Assembly: GCA_033977485.1 (NCBI GenBank)
Contig: CM066994.1
Span: 48,137,155-48,201,154 of the forward strand
DNA length: 64,000 nt
DNA from: Hydrangea macrophylla
Lineage: Eukaryota; Streptophyta; Magnoliopsida; Cornales; Hydrangeaceae
Direction: 5' to 3'
Shown here: positions 42,770-54,384 of the stretch, piece after piece
How the letters are laid out: every line of letters starts with the position of its first letter
Position numbering within the stretch: position 1 is the first letter of the stretch
Position numbers and translations under genes: made by a program
Notes under the pieces: generated by a model
What the model saw: only the letters and a program-made list of their open reading frames with translations
Database searches by the model: none
What the model was told of the DNA's origin: nothing

Positions 42770-44215
42770 GATACCCAGAGAAGAAAATACCAGGGCCGAC
42801 CGGTTAGCTCGTCTCGCCTCGTCTTCTGAGTCAGACTTGCCCGGGATAAGGATAGAATATCTACCCGAGTCAAGTGTGATCAACTCAGAGGGCATGGGGG
42901 TAGACCCGGTCACCCTGGGACCCAACTGGATGGACCCGCTTGTGACATTCTTGACAACAGGGGTGCTACCAGACGACAAAGAAGAAGCCCGTCAGGTTAA
43001 ATACCGGGCAGCACGATACCATCTTCTTGACGGCATTCTTTACAAGAGGGGATTCACTATCCCGTATCTCCGCTGTGTTCATCCTGCGCAAGTCCAAGCG
43101 ATACTGTTAGAAATCCACGAAGGAGTGTGCGGGAACCACATCGGAGGCCGGGCACTCTCCAGAAATGCCCTACTACAAGGTTACTATTGGCCAACCATGG
43201 CCCGGGATTCCCAGGAATATGTCAAAAGATGTGACAAGTGCCAACGATACTCTCTCATGATCAATCGACCGGGGAACTCCAGACACCAATCCACAGCCCC
43301 TGGCCGTTCGCCCAGTGGGGCATCGACATCGTCGGTCCTCTGCCAATGGGAAAAGGACAGGTCAAGTTCGCCGTCATCGCTGTTGACTACTTCACAAAGT
43401 GGGCAGAGGCCGAGCCCTTGGCGACCATAACCGAGCGAAAAATGGAGAGCTTCGTGGAAAGGACTATTCTAAGCAGGTTCGGCATTCCCCGGGTCCTAGT
43501 CAGCGACAACAGCAGGCAGTTTGACACCCCTATATTCAGGCAATTCTACTTGGGCTACGGGATACAAAATCATTACTCCTCCCCTGAGCACCCACAAGCC
43601 AACGGTCAAGCCGAGGTAACCAACCAAACAATCTTGCAATCGATCAAGATAAGGCTTGAAGGCGCCAAAGGGCTGTGGGCTGAAGAGCTACCAACCCTCC
43701 TATTGGCCTACCTATCAATACCCCGAGCGGCAACAGGCAAAACCCCGTTCTCTTTAACCTATGGATGTGAGGCAGTGGTCCCCACCGAGCTCGGGTTGCC
43801 TACATATAGGGTGGCTAACTTCAGTGCACCTGACAGCGAAGAAGCCCTTCGGTCAGAACTGGATCTGGTGGAGGAAAAGAGGGACCAATCCTATCTGAGG
43901 GTGGTGGCCTACAAACAACGGGTTTCTCGATATTACAATAGCAAGGTGCGGCACCACAATTTTCAAGTCGGAGACCTCGTCCTCAAGACAGTGAACCAGT
44001 CTACCCGAATCCCGAGCCATGGGAAATTGGAGGCAAACTGGGAAGGCCCGTACAGAGTAACCCGGATCAATCGACCGGAACCTACTGGCTACAAAGTATG
44101 GACGGGCATGATCTCTCTCATCCTTGGAATGTACAACACCTCCGCAAGTATTATCAGTAGCATTGGACCATATGAATTTAGTACTGGTAGAGATTTCCTT
44201 TGTACCTCTAATTGA
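42770..44215 (+). pseudogene. Tat element 1: integrase
   Basis: The zinc-binding region has HEGVCGNHIGGR and CDKCQRYS. A frameshift near 43270 precedes the core, with catalytic D in WGIDIVGPLP, D in LVSDNSRQFD (relatives have DNG) and E in HPQANGQAEVT. The C-terminal part holds VGDLVLKTVNQSTR and WEGPYRVTRINRP. It ends at 44215 after frame slippage. Closely similar to element 2 integrase. Confidence 0.9.
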
Positions 44216-44305
44216 GCAATAGCAACAAATTTTTGTTTTTAATAAAATTGGAAAGTTTATTTCACAAATTTACTCCTGTCAGTACCCCATGCAATGCAAA
44301 CAAGT

Positions 44306-44511
44306 CCTCGGGCCTAACCCCGAGGCACCAAAGACCTTGGGCCTAACCCCAAGGCACAAAAGACCTTGGGTCTAACCCCAAGGCACAAAAGACCTCGGGC
44401 CTAACCCCAGGGCACCAAAGACCTTGGCTAACAACCAAGGCATAAAAGACCTCAGGCTCCGAACTCAGGCACCTAAAAAGACCTCGGGCTCCGAACCCAG
44501 GCACAAAATGA
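44306..44511 (+). repeat. Minisatellite of seven ~29-bp self-complementary units
   Basis: Units of CCTCGGGCCTAACCCCGAGG type followed by CACAAAAGA-like spacers. In the first units each forms a short hairpin: CCTCGGG/CCCGAGG in unit 1, CCTTGGG/CCCAAGG in units 2 and 3, CCTTGG/CCAAGG in unit 5. Lies between integrase and the antisense gene. Element 2 has a shorter version at 57385-57480. Confidence 0.9.
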
Positions 44512-44790
44512 CCCTGCAACCACCCATGTTCTAGGTCGGTTTCCTATGGTCGCTCCTCAATACGCCCCCGCCTTCACAGGACGCTCGGGAGGCAAGGGGA
44601 TACTAGACCTAAATAGGAAATTATACAAGGCTTCGCCTAGGTCCAGCCGACGATGGGGTCAACCCCCTAGGCGGCCGACGATGGAAAGCTTCAAAGGACC
44701 CTGCAACCACCCATGTTCCAGGTCGGTTTCCTACGGCTACTAACTCCCGCACTCCCGCCTTAGCAAAATTCTTGGGGGCAAGGGAATATT
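44510..44790 (+). repeat. 187-bp direct duplication in Tat element 1
   Basis: GACCCTGCAACCACCCATGTT begins at about 44510 and again at 44697, each followed by AGGTCGGTTTCCTA and a CGCCTT...GGGGGCAAGG-like end. Part of the noncoding spacer after integrase. Confidence 0.7.
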
Positions 44791-45010
44791 AGGCCAAAAT
44801 AGAAAATCACACCAGTCACTAAAAGAACTTGGAAGATATTCCAAAGTGCTTACAGTGACCAGAGATAGCATCCCGGACGGTAAAACAGGATACACCTATG
44901 ATACACCGGGACACCCCCGGATGGTAATACAAGGTACTCCTATAATACACTGGGCGATCCCGGACCCTAAACAGGATAAGTTCCTACGGCAGACCGGGCA
45001 GTTACCTGAA

Positions 45011-45188
45011 AGACTAGGTGTTCTACTAGTTATGGTCCTAAAACATTTGCTAAGGCAGGTGTTAGGTTGGCCAAAAACCGAGCGGATACTAGCAATTAAA
45101 GACTAGGTGTTCTACTGGTTACGGTCCTAAAACATTTGCTAAGGCAGGTGTTAGGTTGTCAAAAATCGGGCGAATACTAGCAATTAAA
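45011..45188 (+). repeat. 89-bp tandem duplication in Tat element 1
   Basis: Two adjacent 89-bp copies starting AGACTAGGTGTTCTACT and containing AAACATTTGCTAAGGCAGG. A single matching copy lies inverted in element 2 near 56790-56850. Confidence 0.85.
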
Positions 45189-45338
45189 GCAGGCACAGTA
45201 CAGAAAAAAGACAGTTAATGGAAAGTTTAACCTCGAGGGCCTTTTCATTAATTAAAATAAAAAACTGTACAAAGCCTGGGGGGGCAGTTGTAGTAGCCTC
45301 CCCAAAAAAAAAGAAACTACAACAAAGACAAAAAGAAA

Positions 45339-47684
45339 CTAATCTACAACCACCACTTCCTCCTCCCCCGCAGCCTGCTCATCCACGGAGGGGGCCCCGG
45401 CCGGTGCAGCTTCGGCGGTGACCTCAGCTTCGGCGGTGACCTCAGCTTCGGCGGCGACCTCGGCTTCAGTGGCGACCTCAGAGTCAGCATGTCCTTCTTT
45501 CCAATAACTGGACTCGGCCCAGGAGTACCCGGACAGATCCCAGTCAGGGTGGTCAGCAACAGCCCGCTTCACCAGGTCCGTGTAGCCCGTGAGGAACCCT
45601 GCCTCGAATTCCTCCTTGGCTTCTTTGGCTTCAGCCTCCCGAGCAGCAGTAAGATTTGAAAGCATTGCCGTCATAGCTGCCAAGTCCCTTTCGGCAGAGA
45701 TCTTCTCAGACTCCGAGACCGCAACCTTGGCCTCAGCAATGTTCTCGGTGGTGATTCGCCCAGGCTCCGCAGCTGCAGCCTTAGCCTCCGCAACCTTCCG
45801 GGCGGCCCGCTCGGTTGACAGGGAGTCACGGACCTCCCCCAGCTCCAGGGCCGTTGTCAGGGATCTTTCTTCCTCCACGGTGAGGGCAAACTCCGCAGAC
45901 TCCCGAGCAGCCCCCTCCACGGAAAGGTTAGCATCTGCAGCGGCCAACCTCTCAGTAACGCCGGGAAGGGTGGTCTCGGCATCGGCCGTAATAAAGCCAA
46001 TCTGCAAGAACAAGAAAACATCAGTACACGCAAGGAAAAAAAGGTTAAGGTTTATGTGCAAAGAAACTTACCAAGTGGCTGATGCTATATAGCCAACCGA
46101 TAATGGCCTCGGGGCCTATCAGGCTGCACTTGTCAACCTGACTCTGCAATAGCCCGGGCCGTACCCTTTCGCAGACGTCGTCCGTCGTCTCGGTCTCCGG
46201 CAACGAAGAGGGGCCGTACGAGCCTCCTCCATGGTCGAAAAGGAGACCCGGATGATTTGGCAGCAGGAGTTGGTGGTGGTGGTGCAGCAATTGTAACGAT
46301 GGGCGTAGAAGTAGCGGTAACTTACTTCTCAGTCCGGAAGGATATCCCCCGAGAAATCCTCTTCAGGGGCTGGCCCTCGGTGGGATCCGGCTTCTTCCTC
46401 TTCTGGCCAGCCCGGGCCTTCAGAGCTGCCTCTTTCTCCTTCAGAGCCGTTGCGCTCTTGGGAGCCATTTCTGCAAAACTAGAGAGCATGTCAGTTCAGC
46501 GAAATCCCAAATGAAAAGAAAATCGGACGGTCAAGAAATAGTATTTACCAGGAATGATCGCCGGGAGAATAGGAGCTTTGAGGCGCTGGGACTTGTAGGA
46601 AATCTTCGGACTTCCAGACCGGGTCAGCACCTTGTTAATATCAGTCGGGTCCTCCACCAGTGACAGGACCCTCGCTTGGAGCTCATCCGGGAGACTTGGC
46701 GGGTCCACTGCTCCCATTGTAAGACAAATGCACCAACGAGTTAGTCAAGGAAAAGTAAGGAAACTAAGCAAGAAAGAAAGAGTGCTTGGGCTTACTCCTC
46801 AGCTTCCCCGCCCAGGAGGTCCTCAGTTGAATGCCCGACGCCTTTTCACACAGACCCAGGGTGGACACTTGGAAGAATTTCTTCTTCCACCCTTTGTTGT
46901 TGCTCGGGTAATTCACAATTATCTTCCGCCCCTGCCTAGCCAAGAGCGAGAAGAAGCTGACCTCCCCGTGAACTTGGAAAGGCCGGTGGGTTCAGAAGAA
47001 CTCCTGCAAGGTGAGCTCGTACCTGAGGGTTTGGGGCCACAAAGAGATGCACCCCATCAAATATCGCCAGCCGTTCGAGGCGAGCTGCCCGGGGGAGATC
47101 CCGAGGTAGATGAGCGCATCCCGGGCAACTGGGTGAAAAGGCAAGCGAAGGCCCACCATGAAGGCATCCTCGTACAACGTAACGAAGCCCGACTCGTGTA
47201 AGTGAGCTCCGCCATTGTGGATAGAGCAAGAGAGGGGGCTGAGAAGCTCATACTGGTCCCTGATTTGATCTAAATCAGGACCGCACAGAACACTGACGAT
47301 GGACTCACACGGAAAGACGACCCCGGGACTGTTCGGCACAGACCCTTCATCGCCTGACCCCCCAGATGTCGAGGCCACGGGAGAATCCCGGCGCGTTTCT
47401 TCGAAAGACGCCCAGGCAGGTATTCTTCCCTCGCTATGCTGGTCTAAGGGGGCTAAAGAGGGAGGATCTAGGCTCGTGCTCATAGACCCAGACCGCAACT
47501 GCTCGTCTTCCGACCGGGACGACGAGTTGAAGTCTAAATGACACATTACGCCTGTGGAAGACCTAAAGGGCAGACGACCTAAGAATGGGTCAAGAACTCC
47601 TAGTCTGATGTACAGGGGAGGTAGATCTAACAACCTAAAGGGCAGGTCGTACAAGACTCTAAAAGACAGATAACACTCTCTCAA
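45339..47684 (-). pseudogene. Tat element 1: antisense gene with introns (PF04195-like)
   Basis: Transcribed against gag-pol. Exon 1 (46796 to about 47684) holds a Transposase_28-type (putative gypsy type transposon) region: GFVTLYEDAFMVGLRLPFHP, YLGISPGQLASNGWRYL, WPQTLRYELTLQEFF, then NKGWKKKFFQVS. Exons 2 (46549-46707), 3 (46072-46470) and 4 (45339-46001) follow, separated by introns of 88, 78 and 70 bp with GT-AG ends. Exon 4 encodes a long Ala/Glu-rich coiled coil and an acidic Glu/Ala/Val tail (QAAGEEEVVVVD). Frames are disturbed in exons 1 and 3, so it is probably dead. Function unknown; antisense ORFs in this place are known in Tat relatives such as Grande and Retand. Confidence 0.75.
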
Positions 47685-47990
47685 GACTGTCCCGGGAAAA
47701 CCTGTTCTATCAAACTGCTCTAGCTTACCCCCAGAGTGGAAGAAATGACAAAACCAAAAAAAAAAAAAAGAAAGCCCAGGCTCGCTCTAACCCAAGTGGG
47801 TTCGTTCCCTCCAGCTTTTTCTAGAAAAGAAGAAGAAGAGATTGAAGAACTGAAGGCGGAAAGGGAGGACTTACATAATTTAGCGCAGAAAAGGACTCGG
47901 GAACCTTGCTCGGGAGTCTTGGTTGCTCTCAAACCGCTCAATAAATTCTCTTAGTTGGCAGTAGGAGCTGGAGGAATGAGCCAAGTGTTT

Positions 47991-48394
47991 CTTATTTAGA
48001 AGTAGCGGACGGTCCAAATCAATCAGATCCAACGGCTCAAGAATTTTCCCGCCAAGAGTCGCCTACAGCTGTCACTTCGGGCACGTGAAGGGTCGCCTAA
48101 AAAGACGCGCGCATTAAATGCGTGACGTGATGGTCCGGTTACCACGCAACTGTTCGGTTACATCCGAACCGACTCCGCTGGATCCTGACTAGGCCAATTA
48201 CTCCCTGACACATGGCAATACCCACACCCGAGCTCTAACCCTTACCGGTCGGTTACTCCACTGGGGGACCTAGAGTGTGGGCCCCCACCCCGAGCAGCAT
48301 TCCCGGAGCACATCCGGACGGTTACCAAGATGCTACTGATTTTTGAATCCTCACCCGATGACGCATCCGGTCAGTTCCGAAAATGGGGGGCAGC
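47991..48394 (-). promoter_or_regulatory. Promoter of the element 1 antisense gene
   Basis: Homologous to the two antisense promoters of element 2. It has a weakened TATA (TAAATAAG, 47991-47998 on minus), an E2F-like TTGGCGGGAAAA (48044-48055) about 50 bp upstream of it, and a CACGTG G-box at 48082-48087. Its outer end overlaps the polypurine tract. Confidence 0.5.
48379..48394 (+). other. Tat element 1 polypurine tract
   Basis: GAAAATGGGGGGCAGC directly before the 3' LTR, the plus-strand primer of reverse transcription. Confidence 0.85.
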
Positions 48395-49008
48395 TGATAT
48401 GTCCAAAATAATCTAGCTATGAAGACTGCCACGTCACCAAGAGGTGCCGGTTGTTCCGGTAAGGGCGCCCCCCTGTGGGGCTAAGCACTCCCGAGGTGTT
48501 CAAGCAGACCGCGCCGTTCGTGTCAGCAGACCGGGCATAAAGGTCGCGGTGTCCCGCGATCCCGACCTGTCCAGCAGTTTCCTAAATCAACTACAAGTCT
48601 GCGAAAGGGAATGACAGTTTCCTAAAACACATAGGAAACTCTCCTAAAATCATGCAAATCTATTATGATTAGATTAGGCTTCCAAATCCTATTAACTTAC
48701 CATGTAAGGGTGGACTCTTGCATCTATAAAAGAGCCCACCTACCCTGTCAAAGGGGACCCCCGATTATTTTTCTCTAGCCTACAAGCACACAACGGAGAA
48801 CTCACCATCATACACATATACCCGGCCGGTATTACTGGTGGTGCCACCCATCTTTGTTGGCTCACCAGGCCAGCCGGTGATCTGCTAGTGAGAGCGCACA
48901 GATGCAACCGTGGACGTAGGTCACCTCATTAATGGGGCCGAACCACATACAAACTGTTCTTGTCTTTTTCTCTCTCTAAACCCTTCTTACCGATTTTAGG
49001 CAGCATCA
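48395..49008 (+). repeat. Tat element 1 3' LTR, 614 bp
   Basis: Starts TGATATGTCC after the polypurine tract and ends GGCAGCATCA. A TATA box (CTATAAAAGAGCCC near 48725) fits its promoter. Homologous in reverse to the element 2 LTRs. The 5' LTR is missing. Confidence 0.85.
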
Positions 49009-49556
49009 CAACTATTCTGAATACAAAACCATTTCTGATCTTATTACGAGATTGAGTTTAGAACATAAGGAAAACGACACTAATTAAAACCCATTCCCAA
49101 AACCCCACGTTGCCTCGTCGTTGCCATTTTCTCATTCCTTTAATGCCTTGCCTTTTATCACCTACAATGGTTTTTTAATAACTACTACAATATATCAACT
49201 ATAAGCTGGTGAGTGTCAACAATTATAAACATGAATAATAGACATGCTCAATCTCATCTCTTCTACACATCACTATGGTCTCCGGGAATGCAAGTACCGA
49301 CCACCCTTTCACATTATCCCGTGACTACTCTATTAGTCTGCGCGACTAACCGAGATCCAAACCTCTTTTTTTCAGGTGTGCAACTTCATAGCCAATTCTG
49401 GCACCTGGTCTCATCACTTCGATGACAAGTACAAGTTTCCCTTTGACCCAAATATACAACTCAACATGCTCAAATAAATCATCACATCATGCTATTGCCA
49501 AGCAATTTGGGTCTTATTAACCACATGGGTTTGCCCAATAATAACTAAATATGTTT

Positions 49557-49827
49557 CTCCCTCCATCTCATTTTAGGAGTCTCTTTTGGGAATTCCAACT
49601 TATTAATGGGACATTTTGATTTTTGTGAAATTTTCTAACTTTTCAATATTACTCCTTTTAAAATTCAAGATTCTAGTGTCACATCAATGAAAGAGATGGA
49701 AAAGTTGTATGCAATAAAGGACAAACTTGGAAAGTGTGTATTAAAGTGCTTTAACTTTTCAAATAGGACTCTTAAAATGGGACATCAAAAAATGGCATCA
49801 ATGACTCTTAAAATGGGAAAGAGGGAG
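49557..49827. mobile_element. Stowaway-like MITE
   Basis: Left end CTCCCTCCATCTCATTTTAG, inverted right end CTCCCTCTTTCCCATTTTAA, the hallmark Stowaway CTCCCTCC terminus. TA follows on the right (49828-49829); the left flank is TT, so the TA duplication is partly lost. About 271 bp, noncoding, as expected of Tc1/mariner MITEs. Confidence 0.85.
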
Positions 49828-50799
49828 TAATTTATACTAATAGACATGATCACAAAGATCATCTCAAACACCCAATTATTCAGATTCTACAATTATTGTC
49901 ACTCACCTGAAGGTTTTTCGTTCCTAATTGCAGAATTAAGATCTTAATAAATTTCGGGTGCAATTCCTATACAAAAATTACAGATTATGAGCTAAACCCC
50001 CGAATTGGGGCACAGAAAAACTGTCTCAAAACGCAATAATATTCATACCACTACGTTAGACTCACCTTCAAGAGTCCAAATATGTAGCCAGTTTAAAAAT
50101 TGATCGTCAAGCCGTGCATCAATCGATGTAGAAAGCGTCGTCGAATTTTCCATATAATTTTTCTATGTAATTGTTTTTCTTTAATAACTAAAGAAGATGA
50201 CTCACATTTATGAGTCACTAGCCATGTGTCGACTAGCATGTGACTCCAAGTTTCACTTTTATTCTTGCCTCCTAAAGATTTTACTAATTTTACAATTATG
50301 TCCCTGTCAGTTATGAAAGTTATTAAAATTATCTCAAACTTAAATGGGTGTTTGTCTATGTCACGTATGAGTCCTATAAGTGGTCCCAAATAATTTATGA
50401 AGTTGCTAATTAACCTACTAATTATGCAATGTGTCCAATTCGTCCTCATAAAGGTATCCCTAACGGACCATTAAAATGGTCTCTAACAATTAACATGCTA
50501 TAAAATCTACATATCAAAATATTCACATATGCATTAATAAACAGTTAAGCACATAAGGATTATTTTTCATATATGTTCTATCACACGGGGACCTATCATC
50601 ACTATACCAAACTGGGACTGCCACATTGGCCTATTTCTGGGTTCCAATATGGATACCCCTAATCATCTTAGTGAGTTAAAACTCACTTAACATAAGTAAT
50701 CACATCATTAATAAAATTTTAATATGCATGCTAAATGCAATTAAATTCTGCCCGCGGGAGCGGGTGTCACAAATATCATCTCGGGGTCGCTGCCCTTGA

Positions 50800-50855
50800 A
50801 CCCCTGTTTAGCTTAGGCCCCCCTGACCAAAATTCTTGGCTCCGCCTCTGCCCTT
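50800..50855 (-). mobile_element. hAT element terminal fragment
   Basis: On minus GGGCAGAGGCGGAGCCAAGA is followed by TTTTGGTCAGGGGGGCC, matching the common plant hAT terminus type CAGGGGCGGAGCC. The other end was not found. Confidence 0.4.
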
Positions 50856-51130
50856 AACTCTTTTGTGGGACTAATTATGAGATTAACTGCCTATGTGAGT
50901 TTAATTTTGATACTCAAATGATCTTATGTACACTTAATTTTAACACCCAATTCCCCCATGTAGGGCAATTTTGAAAGAAATTTTAGTAATTTCACTTTAG
51001 TCCAGAACTACAGGAGGTTAAGTGTCAACGTTTTAAACAAGGGAAAAGTGAAAATGAGCCTAACCATAAGGGTATAATATAATGAACCCTTCAATTTATC
51101 TATGAGGTCAATTTTTTTTTTAATACTTAC

Positions 51131-51765
51131 TGATGATGCCGGTTTTTGGTAAGAATGAGTTTGACAAAAGATGAGGTAAGAAGGGGATTTGTAGGTGGTT
51201 CGGCCCCGTTAACAAGGTGACCTACGTCCACGGTTGCGTTTATGTGCTTCTCACTAGCAGATCACCGGCAGGCCTGGTGGACCAACAATGGTGAACAGCA
51301 CTACCAGTAATACCGGCTGGGTGTATGCGTGTAGGTGGTGAATTCTCTAGCAAGCGTTTGTAGGCTTAGAGAAGTGATTTTTTCGATCCCCCTAGATAGG
51401 GTAGATGGGCTCTTTTATAGATGCAAGAGTCCATCTTTACATGGAAAGAGTTGATTATATTAGAAAACCTAATCTAATCATAATAGATTTGCTTAATTCT
51501 AGGAGTGATTCCTAAATGGTTTAGGAATCTACTCATATTTCCTTAATAGAGTTCTGACCACATAGGGAAGTTGCCTGGAATGTTCTTCTCGAGCTGCGCC
51601 TCCTGGAAAGTTGCCGTACATCACGCCCGAGCTGTTCGACTTCCCCGAGCGGTTACCTTTGACGAGCTTTGGGGGCATGGGCCCTCGAAGCTCTCGTCCC
51701 GAGTAATTTGGGTCTATCTGCTGACATGGCGGTCAAGCTTTAGTAGGATATTCCTGGACGTATCA
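51131..51765 (-). repeat. Tat element 2 3' LTR, 635 bp
   Basis: On minus it starts TGATACGTCC at 51765 just after the polypurine tract and ends GGCATCATCA. It matches the partial LTR at 63548-64000 almost base for base, and contains TATAAAAGAGCCC. The high similarity of the two LTRs suggests a fairly recent insertion. Confidence 0.92.
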
Positions 51766-51785
51766 GCTGCCCCCCATTTTTGAAG
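51766..51785 (-). other. Tat element 2 terminal polypurine tract
   Basis: On minus AAAAATGGGGGGCAGC next to the LTR start TGATA. Confidence 0.85.
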
Positions 51786-51789
51786 TTGA

Positions 51790-52190
51790 TGTGACATCTC
51801 ATCAGATGAAGTTTGAAAATTAAGAACGTCTCCAAGATATCGCTTGGGCATAGATCGGGATTTCAATCGGACTGGGACCGATTGGGGCGGTCCGCCGGGA
51901 TACCGACCGAACGGTGACCAGGCTCGGGATCCCAGATGCCACGTGCCCCCTGGTCACTGGTCTGGTTAAGATCCAACGACGCCAATGCGGAAGTAACCGA
52001 ATCATTCGTGTGGTAACTGAACCATCACGTCGCACATTCAATGCTCATATTTTTCGAGGCGACACCCCATGTGCTTGAAACGACCATTCTGGCGGGAGTG
52101 CGTATGAGCCATTCGATCAGCATCGATCTGAACCGTTCATGGTGTCTATATAAGGGGAACCTGTTCATTCCAAACTTCACTGCACAGTTG
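51790..52190 (+). promoter_or_regulatory. Promoter of antisense gene A (Tat element 2)
   Basis: TATATAAG at 52147-52154, an E2F-like CTGGCGGGAG at 52089-52098 about 50 bp upstream, and CACGTG at 51940-51945. The whole block aligns with 53690-54100 before gene B. Confidence 0.55.
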
Positions 52191-52275
52191 ACGATCAAAC
52201 CCACCGAGCGATTTTCGATAGCAACGTGTTCCCGAGCTCTTTTTCCTCCGTTTTCACTACTCAGGCTTTTCTCAT

Positions 52276-53366
52276 ATGGCTTCTCATGTCGACCTGAATT
52301 CTGATGATGGACTCAGAACTTTTCGAGAAGACTACGACATTCCAGACGACGTCGGAGTCCGTCCCTACGTCGAAGGGGAGGAGGTGACCTTCCCTTTCGC
52401 CATCATTAGCAGCTATTTGCTACTGGTTGTGGGGCTACGCTTTCCTCTCCCGGCATCCTTCTATGATCTGCTGCAGGGGTTGCGTATTCCGTTGTCTAAG
52501 TGCCGCCCAAACGTTGCCCGCCTACTCTGAGGCATATCGGTGCTGAACCAGCGATTTGGGTTGTCCCTTCGCACGGTGGATGTTGCCAGGTGCTATGTCC
52601 TGGGCATCGATCGCTGGGAGCCTTACATACAGCCCGGGGCTGAGGGGAGAAATCTCGTCCAGGGTCTGGACTTCCCAAATAAGAAATGGCAGCAATATCC
52701 TCTAGTCGTATCCGGTAATTGGCTGGTGGACCCCGATCTCCGCCCTCCTGCGGCCTTTGATGCTGAATTGTGCAAGACATCCTTCGCTGCCTTCCGCGGT
52801 ATTGCCCCTACTGCTGCCGACACAGATTCGATTAACCGAGCAATCAAAGTCGGCCTTATGTTTTCTGATTTAGCCGGGAGGCCTGCGGACGATGTAGGTG
52901 TCGGAACTTCCTCTGCGACCCCTACCGCTGCTGCCTCTGGGTCGCGTCACTATACCCGGTCCATGGCTTTCGGTCTGCGCGCCATAGGCAGGGCCGGCCC
53001 GCCTGAGGGACCAGTCTCCCTGTCCACTAGCAGCGATTCATCTTCCTCCGGGATGCGAGCCCGCCACCAGGCCCGTCCCGAAAGGGGAAAGAAAAAGCGG
53101 TCGGGGAAGGATCTCAACCCCCACCAAAAAGGGGTCGGACGGAATCCCCGGCCGGTCTTCATGTGCCGAGCTCTTGGACAGGCCTCGCCCTCGGTAACCT
53201 GGAGGGTCGTCTTCAGGAGGTGGAGAAGCAGACTGCTCACCTGCAGACTGACTCTATCATGCGGGAGGTGGATGTTCACACCGTAGAGCTCACTGTCAAG
53301 GAGTTGGTAGCGAGGATGACGGCCCTGGAAGAGGAAGTCAAGGCTCTGAAGAGCAAAGGAACATGA
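52276..53366 (+). pseudogene. Tat element 2: antisense gene A
   Basis: An apparently intronless gene on the strand opposite to gag-pol, next to the 3' LTR. The ATG at 52276 lies about 120 bp after a TATA box. The product has a region like that of gene B in distant form: FPFAIISSYLLLVVGLRFPL, GLRIPLSKCRPNVARLL, then NKKWQQYPLVVSGNW, a basic Ser-rich middle, and a C-terminal coiled coil (LEGRLQEVEKQTAHLQ, KELVARMTALEEEVKAL). A TGA at 52528 and a frameshift near 53190 break it. Element 1 has no counterpart. I read it as a paralogue of gene B; the similarity is weak and needs profile alignment. Function unknown. Confidence 0.65.
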
Positions 53367-53660
53367 AGACTCCTCTTCTTCTCTTTTTGTGTTTTCTGTT
53401 TTTTTTTTTTGTTTTTTTTTTTACCGGGAAGGCTACTAAAACTGCCCCCCGAACCTTGTACAGTTGTCCTTTTATAGTAATGGAAAGGTCCTTGAGGCCG
53501 ACTTTTTCCCTTACTCTGCTTTTACTAACTGCTCATTACTTCTGTACTGCACATAGCTTCCAATACGCGCATAGCTTCCAATACCCAACCGGTTCTCGTA
53601 GACCAACCTGGCTTTGGCTTTCTACCCCTTAACAAGGGGCTTTTGGCACACTGTTTGGCT
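53367..53660 (+). other. 3' region of antisense gene A
   Basis: T-rich sequence, then AAGGCTACTAAAACTGCCCCC and a later TTTTATAGTAATGGAAAGG. The same order follows gene B (56600-56720: AGGCTACTACAACTGCCCCC, AATGAATGAAAAGG), so the duplicated block includes the 3' region. Confidence 0.55.
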
Positions 53661-53687
53661 TTATCAGCACTGTCCCCCATTTTCGAA
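53661..53687 (-). other. Internal second copy of the polypurine tract and LTR edge
   Basis: On minus TTCGAAAATGGGGGACA runs into GTGCTGATAAA, matching the terminal polypurine tract and the first LTR bases (TGATA) at 51765. It marks the start of the second promoter-gene block. Confidence 0.6.
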
Positions 53688-53689
53688 AC

Positions 53690-54100
53690 TAACTAGATGT
53701 TTCATCGGGTAAGGACCGAAAATCCATATTGCTCTAGAAACTGTTCGGGTAACTCCCAGGGATCCTGCTTGGGATTGGGTCCACATTGATCATCACCTGG
53801 CGGAAAACCCGATCAGTGCAGGAAGAGGCTCGGGTGGCGATACCATGGGCCCGGACCTATCGCTGCCACGTGCCAATCGGTGAGTGGCCAGGTTAGGATC
53901 CAACGATGGCGGTGTAGTCGTAACCGAATCGTTTGCATGCTAATCGAGCCGTCGTGTCATGCATTTAATGCGCATGCCTTTTGAGGCGACGTTTCACGTG
54001 CCCGCAGCGACAGTTTGGGCGAGAAATCTCCTGGGCCATTGGATCTGTCCTGATCTTGGCCATCAACTGCTCCTATATAAGGAACTCTTGCCCATTTCAT
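53690..54100 (+). promoter_or_regulatory. Promoter of antisense gene B (Tat element 2)
   Basis: TATATAAG at 54074-54081, a decayed E2F-like TTTGGGCGAGAAAT at 54013-54026 (same 50-bp spacing), and two CACGTG boxes (53867-53872 and 53995-54000). Homologous to the gene A promoter and to the element 1 antisense promoter. Confidence 0.55.
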
Positions 54101-54384
54101 GGATCTGTTCTGCTGAGACGAGTATTCCCGAGCGGTTTTGAGAGCGAAGAGAATCCTGAGCGAAATTCCTGATCCCCTCATGTGCGTTAAGCCTTGTAAG
54201 TCTCCTTCCTTCCTGAACTTCTAATCGTTGATTTCTTCTTTTCCCCCATCTTTCTTCTTGTCGGAGTGAGGCTGGAGAGAACGAGTCCGGTAGGTTTCGA
54301 GCGGGAGTGGGATTTCTTCCTTCTCAGATTCTGTTCATTTTTTAAGTCAGGTGGAACCTTAGTTCAGTTGAACCGAGTATTCCC

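Larger units (their letters stand above)
49009..51130. other. Spacer between the two Tat elements
   Basis: AT-rich, without a supported gene. It contains a Stowaway-like MITE (49557-49827) and a hAT-type terminal segment near 50800-50855. Confidence 0.6.

Noticed and set aside
30841..44215. Chromovirus RT (left) and Tat RNase H-integrase (right) as two halves of one element split by Athila
   Set aside because: The motifs belong to different lineages: the left is chromovirus-type, the right has the second RNase H of Tat elements.
44306..44511. CRISPR-like array of regular ~29-bp palindromic repeats
   Set aside because: No unique spacers of constant length; the repeats are contiguous, lie within a plant retrotransposon and recur in its sister copy.
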